The notes beneath the pieces are model-generated. The model worked only from the letters and a program-made list of their open reading frames with translations, ran no database searches and was not told the origin of the DNA. From Rhodovibrionaceae bacterium (GTDB lineage Bacteria; Pseudomonadota; Alphaproteobacteria; Kiloniellales; DSM-21159): a stretch of 64,000 nucleotides of DNA. Both the position numbers and the translations under genes were made by a program. Where the stretch lies: assembly GCA_028279885.1 (NCBI GenBank), contig JANQMX010000069.1, positions 20,693-84,692 of the forward strand. Direction: 5' to 3'. Below are positions 37,013 through 46,673 of this stretch, in pieces (positions within the stretch are counted from its first letter, which is position 1; each line of letters opens with the position of its first letter).

Positions 37013-38191
37013 CTAAGAACCAGCTTCCTTCAACTGCGCCTTGAGCTGGAGAGCGGCGCGGGCGTAGCCGCCCTCGGCGCCGTCCAGGAAGTGCATGTGG
37101 TCGTGGGTCAGCGGCGAGGGCACGATGCAGGTCATCAGCGCCGCCGGCTGTTCCCACAGGCCGTAGGCCACGACGCCGCGCTGCCGCGCCTCCTCCAGAA
37201 TGGCTTTCACCTCCGAAAGGGCCTCGGGCCCGCAGTCCACGGTCATGCGCAGCATGTCGTCGAACTTGCGGAAGTCCGTGTTGGCCGCCGTGTTGGTGCG
37301 GTAGGCCAGGGGGTCGAAGCCGGCGACGGTCCATTTGGTCTTGTCGAGCAGCCAGGCGATCAGGGTGATCAGCCAGATCTTGCGTTTCTGCTTGGCGAGC
37401 GGCGTGTCCGCGCTGCGGCTGGCGCGGGCCTCCAGCTCCAGGCCCGCCGGCGGCCAAGTGAAGCCGGGGCCGATGGGCGGCACAGGGTGGCCGCCGCGCT
37501 CGTAGCGGCCGATCAGCGCCACCAGTTGGCGGGTCACCGCGACGAAGCCCGAGTCCTCGGCCGAGCCCAGCGGCGCAACGAGCAAGGAGAGGATGCAGCC
37601 GCGCGTCTCCTCGATCGGCGTCCAGCGGCAGGACAGGCCGGTCAGGTCCGGGCGGGCGCCGGGCGGCGCCATGGGCACGGCGTAAGCATCGCGCTTCATC
37701 TCCTCCTCGGCCCAGGCCAGGCCGTGCCCCGCGAACATGGCATAGCAGACGTTGTCGGAGGCGGCGAAGCGCGCCATCAGCACCTCGTGACCCGCGGCAC
37801 GCACGTCATCGACTGGCACCATGGCGGCCCGCAGTCCAAGCCCCAATTCCTCCTCGACCCAGCGGGCGGTGCGGGTGAGCGCCTCGCGGGCGGCCTCGGC
37901 GTCTTCTGGCGGCACCGCCAGGCTGGCGCCATCGCCGCCGAAGACGAATGGGAAGTTGCGGTGGCCGATGGCGTTCATCACGGCTGAGATCGCCGTGGCC
38001 CCCGCCATGTTGACCCGCTTGTAGTGCCCCGCCTCGATCGCCTGGGTCGAGCCGACCACGTCGGTCAAGCCAAGCCACCAGCCGGCGGGGAGAGGGCGGT
38101 AGACCGAGGCGTCGACCACCTGGGCGAAGTCTGAAAAGGGCTCTGTCCCGAGATAAAAGCCCTCGGCGTCGCTTTGCGAAGTCTCGCCCAT
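37013..38191 (-). CDS. DUF3095 domain-containing protein
   Basis: A 392-aa protein of DUF3095, a family with a nucleotidyl-cyclase-like core. The core strand-loop is GWWLGLTDVVGSTQAIEAGH, where DVVGST matches the metal-binding DxxGST pattern of class III cyclases; FVFGGDGASLAVPPE is the second metal motif. The C-terminal part (DDMLRMTVDCGPEALSEVKA) is family-specific. Cyclase activity is predicted by the motif only. No clear operon partner. Confidence 0.82.
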   Translation of the reverse strand: MGETSQSDAEGFYLGTEPFSDFAQVVDASVYRPLPAGWWLGLTDVVGSTQAIEAGHYKRVNMAGATAISAVMNAIGHRNFPFVFGGDGASLAVPPEDAEAAREALTRTARWVEEELGLGLRAAMVPVDDVRAAGHEVLMARFAASDNVCYAMFAGHGLAWAEEEMKRDAYAVPMAPPGARPDLTGLSCRWTPIEETRGCILSLLVAPLGSAEDSGFVAVTRQLVALIGRYERGGHPVPPIGPGFTWPPAGLELEARASRSADTPLAKQKRKIWLITLIAWLLDKTKWTVAGFDPLAYRTNTAANTDFRKFDDMLRMTVDCGPEALSEVKAILEEARQRGVVAYGLWEQPAALMTCIVPSPLTHDHMHFLDGAEGGYARAALQLKAQLKEAGS

Positions 38192-38298
38192 GGCCCGCTC
38201 CCGTCTTCCCCAACGCTCAGAGGATTATACGGTACCGCGCTGGGATTTGGATGCCTAGACCACTGACCCTTTGCACTTCGTCGGGCGCAGCCCCCGCA

Positions 38299-38727
38299 CT
38301 ACTGCCGGTACTTCTCCGGCATCTGCGGGTTGTTGGCGGGGTTGGTGTCGTGCTTGGCGAGGCGCAGGATCCGCTCGCCGTCGACCAGCGGCGCGAGCTC
38401 CGCTTCCAGCGCCTCCGCCTTGTCCTTGTCGTAGACCTCGTCGCCGCCGACGTAGAGCGTGAAGGCCTTGAGGTACTTCGCCTTCTTCGCCGGATCCTCG
38501 ATCGTCGCCTTGGTCCAGGCGTAGAGCGGATAGTTCTCGCGCCCTTCCCGTTCCGCCGCGCTGACGTAGTCGGCAAAGGCGTCGTACTGGCACTTCAGCG
38601 CAGCCTGGTGCTTGCCCAGCACCTCAGAGAGGGGTGCCAAAGCCGGGTCCTCGCCGGCGCCGCGCGCCGCGGCGGACAGGGCGTCATCCAGGTAAAGCCG
38701 CAGCTGATACTGCCATTCCTCGGCCAT
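38299..38727 (-). CDS. hypothetical protein (142 aa)
   Basis: A 142-aa soluble protein with no recognised family: EEWQYQLRLYLDDALSAAAR, ALKCQYDAFADYVSAAEREG, AFTLYVGGDEVYDKDKAEAL. Mostly helical and acidic. It lies 70 bp downstream of pheT on the same strand and may be read through from it. Codon use matches neighbouring genes, and no better frame competes. Function unknown. Confidence 0.6.
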   Translation of the reverse strand: MAEEWQYQLRLYLDDALSAAARGAGEDPALAPLSEVLGKHQAALKCQYDAFADYVSAAEREGRENYPLYAWTKATIEDPAKKAKYLKAFTLYVGGDEVYDKDKAEALEAELAPLVDGERILRLAKHDTNPANNPQMPEKYRQ

Positions 38728-38797
38728 GCGCGTTCCCCTTGGGCAATCCTGTTTCGTGCGTGCCTGCTACGCGACCTATTCCTAGCGAACCCTAGTT

Positions 38798-41215
38798 CTA
38801 GCCCCGCAGCGTGCCGCCGCAGTGCTTCTCCACCTGGGCGACGATCTTAGCCGAGACGGCCTCCAAGGCCTCTTCGGTCAGGGTCGCTTCGCGCGGTTGC
38901 AGGGTGACGGCCAGCGCCAGGGATTTCTTGCCCTCGCCGAGCGCCGCTCCGCGGAAGACGTCGAAGAGATCGACCTGAGCGATCAGCGCCTTGTCGGCGC
39001 CCTTGGCGGCACGCAGCACCTTCTCCGCCGGCACGGTCTCGTCGACCACGAAGGCGAAGTCGCGCTCGACCGGCTGGAAGGGCGCGAGATCGGCGGCGGC
39101 TTTCAGCTTGCCGGCCTTCTTGGGCGGTGGCACCTGCTCCAGGAAGACCTCGCAGGCCACCACGGGCCCCTTGAGGTCGAGGCGGCGCAGGATGCGGGGG
39201 TGCACCTCGCCGAAGGCGGCCAGCACCTTGGGGCCGAGGCGGAGCTGGCCGCTGCGGCCCGGGTGGTACCAGTGGGGCGCGTCGGTCGAGACCTGCAGGT
39301 TCTCAACCGGAGCGCCGACGGCCTCCAGCACCGCGACAGCGTCGGCCTTGGCGTCGAAGGCGTCGCGCGGGCGGGGCGGCGCGTTCCAGTGGCGCGGCCC
39401 GCTCTCGCCGGCGCGCACCACGGCCGCCGTCCAGTCCTGCCCCTCGGGCGCGTCGCCCTGGTAGAGCGGCCCGATCTCGAACAGGCCCACGTCGCCGTAG
39501 CCGCGGTCGGCGTTGCGCTGTGCGGCCTGCAGCAAGGTGGTCAGTACCGAAGGACGCATGACCACGAGATCGGTGGAGATGGGATTGTCGAGCTTGATCG
39601 CCGGCTCGTCCCAGCCGAAGAGTTCGGCCGTGGGCTCATCGATGAAGGAGTAGGTGACGCACTCGTTGAGGCCGGCCCAGCAGAGCGCGTTGCGCGCCGC
39701 CGAGGCGCGGCGCTGCCGGTCGGTCAGGGCCGGGCGCGGCAGCGCGGTTTCCCGCGGCAGCGGCGTCACCGGGATATCCTCATAGCCCTGGATGCGCAGC
39801 ACCTCTTCCACCAGGTCTGCTTCGCCGACGATATCGGGGCGCCAGCTCGGCACGCTGCAGGTGAGTGTGCGGCCCTTGCGGCTCGTCACCGGGAAGCCCA
39901 GGTGCTCCAGGATGGCGACCTGGCGCTCGGCCGGGACGGCGACGCCGCCCAGGCTCTCGCAGCGGTTCTCGCGCAGAGTGACGCTGCGGCTGGTGTCGGG
40001 GATCTCGCCGGCGGAGACCACGTGGCTGGCCTCGCCACCGCAAAGCTCCAGCACCCAGCGCGCGGCGACCTCTGGGCCCCAGCGCGCACTGTCTGGGTCG
40101 AGCCCGCGCTCGAAGCGGTAACGGGCATCGGAGACAATGCCGAGCTTGCGGCCGCTGGCGGCGGTGCGGACCGGATCGAAGAGGGCGACCTCGAGGAAGA
40201 CGTTGGTGGTCTCTTCGGTGCAGCCGGAGAGCTCGCCGCCCATGATGCCGCCGATGCCCTCGATGCCGTTCTCGTCGGCGATCACCGTCATGCTCGGGTC
40301 GAGGCTGTAGGTGCGGCCGTCCAGCGCCAGCACCTCCTCGCCGTCGCGCGCCATGCGCATGGTGGGATTGCCTTTGACCTTGTCGGCGTCGAAGACGTGC
40401 AACGGCCGGCCGAGGTCGAAGGTCACGTAGTTGGTGATGTCGACCAGGGCAGAGATGGGCCGGAGGCCGATGGCCTTGAGGCGTTTCTGCATCCAAGCCG
40501 GGGAGGGGCCGTTCTTCACGCCGCGGAAGCTGCGTCCCGCGACGTAGGGGCAGGCCTCCTGCAGGTCGGCCGGCAGGTCGCGCACCCACTTGAGTGGGCT
40601 CTCGAAGGTCCCTTCGATCTTGGGCGCGCTGAGCGGCTTTAGTTTGCCGAGGCCGGCGGCGGCCAGGTCGCGGGCAACGCCGCGCACGCCGAGACAGTCG
40701 CTACGGTTCGGCGTGATGGCGATATCGATGACCGGATCGTCCAGGCCGAGGATGGGCGCGATGGGCTGGCCAGGCTTGAGGTCACCGGCCTCGCCGTCGG
40801 GAGCCAGGTCGATGATGCCCTCGTGCTCGTCGGAGAGTCCCAGCTCGCGCTCGCTGAGCAGCATGCCGTTGGAATCGATGCCGCGGATCTGGCCGGACTT
40901 GAGCAGCAGCTCGGTGCCGGGGACGTAGCTGCCCGCGGCGGCGAAGACACCATACATGCCGGTCCGCGCATTGGGGGCGCCGCAGACGACTTGCACCTCG
41001 CCGCTGCCGGTCTCGACCCGGCAGACACGCAGGCGGTCGGCGTTCGGGTGCTGGCTCGCCTCGATGACGTAGCCGACCACGAAGGGCACCAGCTTCTCGG
41101 CCGGGTTCTCCACGCCTTCCAGCTCGAGCCCGAGCATGGAGAGCTTCTCAGCGATCTCCTCCAGCGAGGCCTCGGTCTCGAGATGGTCTTTCAGCCAACT
41201 GAATGTGAATTTCAT
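38798..41215 (-). CDS. pheT: phenylalanine--tRNA ligase subunit beta
   Basis: An 805-aa subunit of the (alpha-beta)2 synthetase. The N-terminal EMAP-type tRNA-binding OB-fold (VVGYVIEASQHPNADRLRVC), B3/B4 editing domain (QKRLKAIGLRPISALVDITN), B5 domain and the catalytic-like core (RRASAARNALCWAGLNECVT) follow in order, and the FDX-ACB anticodon-binding domain closes the protein (FQPVERDFAFVVDETVPAEK). The start is 3 bp after the pheS stop; both are co-transcribed with rpmI and rplT. Confidence 0.97.
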   Translation of the reverse strand: MKFTFSWLKDHLETEASLEEIAEKLSMLGLELEGVENPAEKLVPFVVGYVIEASQHPNADRLRVCRVETGSGEVQVVCGAPNARTGMYGVFAAAGSYVPGTELLLKSGQIRGIDSNGMLLSERELGLSDEHEGIIDLAPDGEAGDLKPGQPIAPILGLDDPVIDIAITPNRSDCLGVRGVARDLAAAGLGKLKPLSAPKIEGTFESPLKWVRDLPADLQEACPYVAGRSFRGVKNGPSPAWMQKRLKAIGLRPISALVDITNYVTFDLGRPLHVFDADKVKGNPTMRMARDGEEVLALDGRTYSLDPSMTVIADENGIEGIGGIMGGELSGCTEETTNVFLEVALFDPVRTAASGRKLGIVSDARYRFERGLDPDSARWGPEVAARWVLELCGGEASHVVSAGEIPDTSRSVTLRENRCESLGGVAVPAERQVAILEHLGFPVTSRKGRTLTCSVPSWRPDIVGEADLVEEVLRIQGYEDIPVTPLPRETALPRPALTDRQRRASAARNALCWAGLNECVTYSFIDEPTAELFGWDEPAIKLDNPISTDLVVMRPSVLTTLLQAAQRNADRGYGDVGLFEIGPLYQGDAPEGQDWTAAVVRAGESGPRHWNAPPRPRDAFDAKADAVAVLEAVGAPVENLQVSTDAPHWYHPGRSGQLRLGPKVLAAFGEVHPRILRRLDLKGPVVACEVFLEQVPPPKKAGKLKAAADLAPFQPVERDFAFVVDETVPAEKVLRAAKGADKALIAQVDLFDVFRGAALGEGKKSLALAVTLQPREATLTEEALEAVSAKIVAQVEKHCGGTLRG

Positions 41216-41218
41216 GGC

Positions 41219-42289
41219 CTACAGCCCCCGCACCATCGACGGCGTCTCCAACGGCACGAAGCCGTAGTGGCGCAGCCAGCGGATGTCGCTGTCGTAGAAG
41301 GGTCGGAGGTCGGGCATGCCGTACTTCAGCATGGCGATGCGCTCGATGCCCATGCCGAAGGCGAAGCCCTGGTACTTGCTGCTGTCGATGCCGCAGTTCT
41401 CCAGCACCTTCGGATTGACCATGCCGCAGCCCAGGATCTCCAGCCAGTCGTCGCCGGCGCCGATCACCAGCTGTCCGCCCTTCTTGCTGCAGCCGATATC
41501 GACCTCCGCCGAGGGCTCGGTGAAGGGGAAGTAGCTGGGGCGGAAGCGCACAGGGAGATCGTCCACGCCGAAGTAGGCGCGGCAGAACTCGATCAGGGTG
41601 CCCTTCAGGTGGCCCATGTGGGTCGACTCGTCGATCACCAGCCCCTCGACCTGATGGAACATGGGGCTGTGCGTCGCGTCGTGGTCGGCGCGGAAGGTGC
41701 GGCCGGGCGCGATCACCCGGATGGGCGGCTTGGTCGACTGCATGGTCCGCACCTGCACCGGGCTGGTGTGGGTGCGCAGCACCATGCGAGAGCCGTCCGG
41801 CTTCTCCGGGAAATAGAAGGTGTCCATCTCCTGGCGCGCCGGGTGCTCGGGCGGGATATTGAGGGCGTCGAAGTTGTGGAAGTCGTCCTCGATGTGCGGC
41901 CCTTCGGCGACGGTGAAGCCCATCTCGCCGAAAATCGCCACCAGCTCTTCCATGGTCTGGCTGATCGGGTGGACCAGGCCCACCTCGCGCGGCCGGGCCG
42001 GTAGGGAGACGTCGAGGCTTTCCTCCGCCAGGCGGCGCTCCAGCTCCACCTCTTCCAGCTCCGCCTTGCGCGCCTCGATGGCGCTTTGCAGGGCGTCCTT
42101 GACCAGGTTGAGCGCCTGACCTTGGGCCTTGCGGGCCTCGGGGTCGAGCCCGCCGAGACCCTTCATCAACTGGGTGATGCGCCCTTTCTTGCCCAACCCG
42201 GAGACGCGCAGCGCCTCCAGCGCCGCAAGATCCGGGGCAGCGTGAGCCGCCGTCAGCAGCTCGCTCTTGAGGCTGTCGAGATCTGTCAT
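41219..42289 (-). CDS. pheS: phenylalanine--tRNA ligase subunit alpha
   Basis: The 356-aa catalytic subunit. N-terminal coiled coil ([20 protein letters not shown]), then class II motif 2 ([20 protein letters not shown]) and motif 3 ([18 protein letters not shown]). The start [17 protein letters not shown] at 42,289 fits the family; the frame continues to 42,394 but those residues are not coding-like. The gap to rplT is 115 bp. Confidence 0.97.
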   Translation of the reverse strand: MTDLDSLKSELLTAAHAAPDLAALEALRVSGLGKKGRITQLMKGLGGLDPEARKAQGQALNLVKDALQSAIEARKAELEEVELERRLAEESLDVSLPARPREVGLVHPISQTMEELVAIFGEMGFTVAEGPHIEDDFHNFDALNIPPEHPARQEMDTFYFPEKPDGSRMVLRTHTSPVQVRTMQSTKPPIRVIAPGRTFRADHDATHSPMFHQVEGLVIDESTHMGHLKGTLIEFCRAYFGVDDLPVRFRPSYFPFTEPSAEVDIGCSKKGGQLVIGAGDDWLEILGCGMVNPKVLENCGIDSSKYQGFAFGMGIERIAMLKYGMPDLRPFYDSDIRWLRHYGFVPLETPSMVRGL

Positions 42290-42404
42290 GTTCTGCCTGA
42301 ACCCGCCTCGCATGGCTCCGCGGCGGGAACAGAGCTGAACGAGGAAAAGGTCGCTTTCGGCCCGCCGCCTCTCGCCCCTCGCAAGGAGAGACAAGAGTAA
42401 AGCC

Positions 42405-42764
42405 TTAGCCCTGCCGGGCTGCCGCCGCTTGGTCGACCAGGGCCTTGAAGGCCTCCGGCTCGCGCACGGCGAGGTCGGCCAGCATCTTGCGGTCCACTTC
42501 GATGCCGGCCTTGTGGATCCCGTCCATAAACTGGGAGTAGGTCATGCCGTGCTCGCGGGTCGCCGCGTTGATGCGCTGGATCCAGAGGCCCCGGAAGAAG
42601 CGCTTGCGGGTGCGGCGGTCGCGGTAGGCGTACTGCCAGCCTTTCTCGACCGCCTGGACGGCGACGCGAAAGACGTTCTTCCGCCGGCCGTAGTAGCCGT
42701 CGGCCGCCTTGACGACCTTCTTGTGCTTGGCGTGGGCGGTGGTGCCGCGCTTGACTCGTGCCAT
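42405..42764 (-). CDS. rplT: 50S ribosomal protein L20
   Basis: A 119-aa L20: [60 protein letters not shown]. Needed early in 50S assembly and in other bacteria an autoregulator of the rpmI-rplT mRNA. It lies 17 bp after rpmI. Confidence 0.98.
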   Translation of the reverse strand: MARVKRGTTAHAKHKKVVKAADGYYGRRKNVFRVAVQAVEKGWQYAYRDRRTRKRFFRGLWIQRINAATREHGMTYSQFMDGIHKAGIEVDRKMLADLAVREPEAFKALVDQAAAARQG

Positions 42765-42781
42765 CGTCGCGCTCCTCTGCC

Positions 42782-42982
42782 TCAGCCGTTGGGAAGATAG
42801 TTTTTCTTCACGATCTTGGCGTCCGCATCGGCCAGGATCATGGTGCCGCGTGCCTTCCGCTTCATCTTCTGCGGGCGCTTGCGCATGCCGTGGTTCAGGA
42901 AGGCGGAGCCGACCTTGACGCGGCCGCTCGCCGTGAGCTTGAAGCGCTTCTTGGCGCCGCTCTTGGTCTTCATCTTAGGCAT
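42782..42982 (-). CDS. rpmI: 50S ribosomal protein L35
   Basis: A 66-aa L35: [40 protein letters not shown]. First gene of the rpmI-rplT-pheS-pheT unit. The usual upstream neighbour infC is absent here; a dinB gene precedes it. A good promoter with an 18-bp palindrome lies just upstream. Confidence 0.98.
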   Translation of the reverse strand: MPKMKTKSGAKKRFKLTASGRVKVGSAFLNHGMRKRPQKMKRKARGTMILADADAKIVKKNYLPNG

Positions 42983-43086
42983 TTCGTTTCCTTCTCTCTC
43001 GTCGGCGTCGCGAACGCCGTATGTAAAGGCGGCTGGGCATGCCTATGGCCGCGCCGCCAGACTTCTCCGAATTTCGGAAAGCAGGT

Positions 43087-43115
43087 CTTATATAGGCGCG
43101 GGAATTCCCGCGCAA
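43087..43115 (-). promoter_or_regulatory. promoter of rpmI-rplT-pheST with 18-bp palindrome in the spacer
   Basis: On the minus strand: -35 TTGCGC (43,110-43,115), 17-bp spacer, -10 TATAAG (43,087-43,092). A perfect palindrome GCGCGGGAATTCCCGCGC (43,096-43,113) covers the spacer and part of the -35. It could be an operator or, seen from the dinB gene that ends at 43,119, a 3' hairpin; no T-run follows. The mRNA leader would be about 98 nt. Confidence 0.55.
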
Positions 43116-43118
43116 GTA

Positions 43119-43634
43119 TCAGTGGGGGATATCGGGGTTTTCCCGAAGATAGAAGACAAGGTCCAAGGGTGGCGGTTCCGCCCCGGCTTCCTTGAGCAAG
43201 GCGTGGGCCTGACCCCGGTGGTGGGTCTGATGGTTGAAGACGTGGCCCAGGGTCAGGGCGAAAGGGGTGGTGACGTCGGCCGGCGAGACCATGGTGCGGT
43301 AGCTCAGGCTGCCGGCCAGCATTTCCTCCGTCAGACCCTCGGTGAAGGCGAGCAGCCGCGCATCCTCGGTTTCGCGCGCCTGGCGCAGGCTCTCCAAGGT
43401 CTTGAAAGCCCACTCATCGAGGGACTGGGGCACGGGGCCCTCGCCCTCAAATCGGCGCAGCCAGAGCCGGTCGCCGATCAGGATGTGGTTCAAGGTGCCG
43501 AGCAGGGAGCCGAAGTAGGCGCTAGGGCGCGGCTTGTCGTGCTCTTCCGTCGGCAGGGCGGCGACGGCATCGTAGAGGCGCGCATTGGCCCAACGGTTAT
43601 AGCAGGCCAGACCCTGGAAATAGCCGGGCGTCAT
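43119..43634 (-). CDS. DinB family protein
   Basis: A 171-aa four-helix-bundle protein of the DinB/YfiT group: GYFQGLACYNRWANARLYDA, LGTLNHILIGDRLWLRRFEG, LGHVFNHQTHHRGQAHALLK. Three histidines (NH, NHQTH, HRGQ) form the metal site. Related proteins are thiol-S-transferases or metal-dependent hydrolases; the substrate is unknown. It lies 28 bp after the YkvA gene and 137 bp before rpmI. Confidence 0.9.
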   Translation of the reverse strand: MTPGYFQGLACYNRWANARLYDAVAALPTEEHDKPRPSAYFGSLLGTLNHILIGDRLWLRRFEGEGPVPQSLDEWAFKTLESLRQARETEDARLLAFTEGLTEEMLAGSLSYRTMVSPADVTTPFALTLGHVFNHQTHHRGQAHALLKEAGAEPPPLDLVFYLRENPDIPH

Positions 43635-43662
43635 GGGACGTTCCTAGGATAGAATGCCTAGA

Positions 43663-44073
43663 TTAGGCGGGTTTGCCGTTCTCGGAGGCGCCATCGGAGC
43701 TGCGGAGCTTCTCGATGGCTTCGCGCGCCAGGATGCGGTGGACCTCGGTGATGTGGTTGGAGACCATGCGGTAAGCGCCGAACAGCACCGCCGCGTCATC
43801 GGAATAGCCGAGGACCGCGATCCAGTCGGGCAGCAGATCGGTCGGCACGACGAAATAGGCCAAGGCCGCCATCAGGGCCGCCCGGACCTGCAGTGGTGTC
43901 TGCTTGTCGATGGCGCAGTAATAGACCGACACCAGCTCGACGGCGAAGGGCAGCTTGGTGAAGTTGCGCTTCAGCTTGCCCCAGAAGTCGCGCGCGACCT
44001 TGGCGCTATCGCGGGCATAGGCCCCCGCGTCGAAGTCCTGATCTCCGGGAGGCATGTCCTTGCTCGCAGTCAT
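43663..44073 (-). CDS. YkvA family protein (DUF1232)
   Basis: A small membrane-associated protein with the DUF1232 motif RAALMAALAYFVVPTDLLPD followed by WIAVLGYSDDAAVLFGAYRM. Start uncertain: ATG 44,073 (136 aa), ATG 44,055 or TTG 44,136 are all possible, none with a strong ribosome site. Function unknown. It directly follows moeB on the same strand and precedes dinB. Confidence 0.85.
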   Translation of the reverse strand: MTASKDMPPGDQDFDAGAYARDSAKVARDFWGKLKRNFTKLPFAVELVSVYYCAIDKQTPLQVRAALMAALAYFVVPTDLLPDWIAVLGYSDDAAVLFGAYRMVSNHITEVHRILAREAIEKLRSSDGASENGKPA

Positions 44074-44136
44074 TGAGGGAATCTGGGGTTTGCCGCGCCG
44101 TTTGGCAATCGCCTTGTTCTCCCGAGGAAGCTCCAA

Positions 44137-44979
44137 CTACTCCGCAGCGCAGACGGCTTGAGCCAGAGCGTAGTCCACGTCGTCAAGCGTCCGGATCGTC
44201 GGCTTTGCACCGCAGAGCGGGCAGTCCGGGTCGGCCGAGACTTTGACCGTGCGGAAGCTGCTTTCCAGGGCGTCATAAAGCATCAGTCGCCCGCTCATGG
44301 AGCGGCCGATGCCGAGCAGCTCCTTGACCACCTCGATGGCCTGCAGGCTGCCCATGGCGCCGGCCAGCGCGCCCATCACGCCGACGTCGGCACAGGACTG
44401 CTTGGGGTCGGCCGGCGGCTGCTCGCCGAACAGGCAGCGGTAGCAGGGGTTGGCCTTGCCGTCCTCACCATGACCCTGATGCGCCCGATAGGTGCTGAGC
44501 TGGCCGTCGAACCGCATGATGGCGGCGGAGACCAGGGGCCGGCCGGCCAGATAGCTGGCGTCGTTGACCAGATAGCGGGTGGCGAAATTGTCCGAGCCGT
44601 CGGCCACCAGGTCGTAGCCGGCGATGAGATCCAAGGCGTTGTCCGGCCTGAGGCGGGTGTGGTGCGGTTCCAGCACCACCTCCGGATTGACCTCCTTGAG
44701 GCGCGCTCGGGCGCTCTCGACCTTTGGGCTGCCGACCCGGCTCGTGTCGTGCACGACCTGGCGCTGCAGGTTGGAGAGATCGACCACGTCATCGTCGACC
44801 ACGCCGAGATGGCCGACGCCAGCCGCCGCAAGATAGAGCAGCAGCGGGGAGCCCAGGCCGCCGGCGCCGATCACCAGCACCCGTGAGTTGAGCAGTTTAA
44901 GCTGCCCGTCCTCGTCGATCTCCGGGAGGACGACGTGTCGGGCGTAACGCTCAAGCTGGCTGTCGCTGAGTTCCATCAT
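44137..44979 (-). CDS. moeB: molybdopterin-synthase adenylyltransferase MoeB/ThiF family
   Basis: A 280-aa E1-like enzyme that adenylates the C-terminus of MoaD or ThiS. ATP loop VLVIGAGGLGSPLLLYLAAA; conserved DxxxxSNLxRQ in DDVVDLSNLQRQVVHD; two CxxC zinc motifs (CYRC, CPLC). The start is MMELSDSQLERYARHVVLPE at 44,979 (or 44,976). It lacks the C-terminal rhodanese domain of larger forms. Transcribed with the YkvA and dinB genes. Confidence 0.93.
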   Translation of the reverse strand: MMELSDSQLERYARHVVLPEIDEDGQLKLLNSRVLVIGAGGLGSPLLLYLAAAGVGHLGVVDDDVVDLSNLQRQVVHDTSRVGSPKVESARARLKEVNPEVVLEPHHTRLRPDNALDLIAGYDLVADGSDNFATRYLVNDASYLAGRPLVSAAIMRFDGQLSTYRAHQGHGEDGKANPCYRCLFGEQPPADPKQSCADVGVMGALAGAMGSLQAIEVVKELLGIGRSMSGRLMLYDALESSFRTVKVSADPDCPLCGAKPTIRTLDDVDYALAQAVCAAE

Positions 44980-45126
44980 CAGAAACACTAAGTGTCGAGA
45001 GAGGGCAAAGGCAATGGCCCAAGGCCGCATATAGTGGTAAGCAGGTCTGCCGATGTTACCAGCATCGGCGGCTGGTGCACGAAACGCTGCGCCTGCTTGG
45101 CAAGGGCTCACGAAGGAGGTTACCCC

Positions 45127-45561
45127 GTGTTTCAGACGTTCATTCGCCCCTCCCTCATTTCCGTTTTTTTCCTCGCCGCGCTTCTGCTCGCCGGCGCGCA
45201 GATCGTCGGCTCAAGCCCCGCCATGGCGGCGTCTGACGATGACAAGAAGACACTGATGGAAGCTGCGGCCGAAGAGCGCGACGAGGCCATCCAAGCCGGC
45301 GAGCGCCTGCTGGCGGACATCGACAACCGGCTGGAAAAGGTCGAGGCGGAGATCGAAGAGGCCTCGACCGACGCCAAGGCGCGCTGGGCGGCGGAGCGCG
45401 AGCGCCTCAAGGCCATGCGTGCCGATGCGGATGCACGCCTCGACGGACTGCGCGAAAGCACCAGCAACGCCTGGGACAACTTCAAGCAGAGCTTCTCGGA
45501 GGCCTACGACGACCTGGAACAAGCCGTCCAGGAAGCGCAAGACAAGTACATCGGCCAGTAA
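45127..45561 (+). CDS. exported coiled-coil protein, unknown function
   Basis: A 144-aa protein with a signal peptide (SVFFLAALLLAGAQ ... SSPAMAA) and a mature part that is almost all charged coiled coil (LLADIDNRLEKVEAEIEEAS, AERERLKAMRADADARLDGL). The GTG at 45,127 has an almost perfect Shine-Dalgarno, AAGGAGGT, about 7 nt upstream, so earlier in-frame Met codons are not used. Likely periplasmic; function unknown. It faces cysK tail to tail. Confidence 0.75.
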   Translation: MFQTFIRPSLISVFFLAALLLAGAQIVGSSPAMAASDDDKKTLMEAAAEERDEAIQAGERLLADIDNRLEKVEAEIEEASTDAKARWAAERERLKAMRADADARLDGLRESTSNAWDNFKQSFSEAYDDLEQAVQEAQDKYIGQ

Positions 45562-45577
45562 CTCGTCGGGCCGTGCC

Positions 45578-46606
45578 CTATAGTCCCTCGAAGAGCTGCG
45601 TCGAGAGATAGCGCTCGGAGGACGAGGGCAGGATCACCAGAATACGCTTGCCGCGGTTGGCGGGTCGCTCGGCCAGCTCCATGGTCGCGGCAAGCGCAGC
45701 CCCTGAAGAGATACCGATCGGCAGGCCTTCAAGCTTGGCTGCTTCGCGGGCTTGGCGGAAGGCCGTATCGTTGCTGATCGGCAGGACCTCGTCGATCAGC
45801 TTGGTGTTCAGGTTGGCCGGTACGAAGCCCGGGCCAATGCCCTGGATCTTGTGCGGCCCCGGCGGGCTGCCTGACAGCACCGCGCTATCCTCCGGCTCGA
45901 CGGCGACCAGCTGAAGCTGCGGCAAGCGCTCCTTCAATAGACCGCCTGCGCCGGTCAGGGTGCCGCCGGTGCCGCTGCCGGCGACGAAGATGTCGAGTTG
46001 TCCCCCGGTGTCCCGCCAGATCTCCTCGCCGGTGGTCCGCCGATGGACGTCCGGATTGGCGGGGTTGGAGAACTGCTGCGGGATGACCGCGTCGCCCAGC
46101 TTGGCGACGATGGCTTCCGCCTTGGCCACGGCGCCGGCCATGCCTTTGCCGCCCTCGGTCAACACCAGCTCGGCGCCCAGCAGCTTGAGCATCTTGCGCC
46201 GCTCTTCCGACATGGTCTCCGGCATGGTGAGGATGAGGCGATAGCCTCTGGCCGCGCAGATGAAGGCCAGCGCGATGCCCGTGTTGCCGCTGGTTGGCTC
46301 GACGATCGTGGTCTCCGGCCCGATCTCGCCGGCCGCTTCCATGGCATCGATCATGGCTGCGCCAATGCGGTCTTTGACTGACGAGAGTGGGTTCATGAAC
46401 TCGCACTTGCCCAGCAGCTCACAGTCGAGCCCATGGGCCTCGGCGAGGCGGGACAGGCGGACAAGCGGCGTGTTTCCAATCGTCTGGGTCAGATCGCCGT
46501 AGATCCGGCCTGCTTGGCCGGGGCTTGTCAGGCCGCGCTGTTCGGAGAGGCCGAGCGGCTGATTGGGATCGTCCGTCGGTTGGACGCTGCGCGCGGTCGT
46601 CGTCAT
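45578..46606 (-). CDS. cysK: cysteine synthase A
   Basis: A 342-aa PLP enzyme that makes cysteine from O-acetylserine and sulfide. The PLP lysine is in PLSSVKDRIGAAMIDAMEAA; the substrate loop is PTSGNTGIALAF; the phosphate-binding loop is GSGTGGTLTGAG. The protein has about 30 extra N-terminal residues ahead of IGNTPLVRLSR. It follows the Rrf2-type regulator on the same strand by 67 bp, which suggests sulfur-linked control. Confidence 0.95.
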   Translation of the reverse strand: MTTTARSVQPTDDPNQPLGLSEQRGLTSPGQAGRIYGDLTQTIGNTPLVRLSRLAEAHGLDCELLGKCEFMNPLSSVKDRIGAAMIDAMEAAGEIGPETTIVEPTSGNTGIALAFICAARGYRLILTMPETMSEERRKMLKLLGAELVLTEGGKGMAGAVAKAEAIVAKLGDAVIPQQFSNPANPDVHRRTTGEEIWRDTGGQLDIFVAGSGTGGTLTGAGGLLKERLPQLQLVAVEPEDSAVLSGSPPGPHKIQGIGPGFVPANLNTKLIDEVLPISNDTAFRQAREAAKLEGLPIGISSGAALAATMELAERPANRGKRILVILPSSSERYLSTQLFEGL

Positions 46607-46673
46607 GAGAGTCCGTTCGGTCGCTGGAGGATGGCCAAGCCGGCGCGCACCTGGGTGGCGCCGGCAGGACGTG

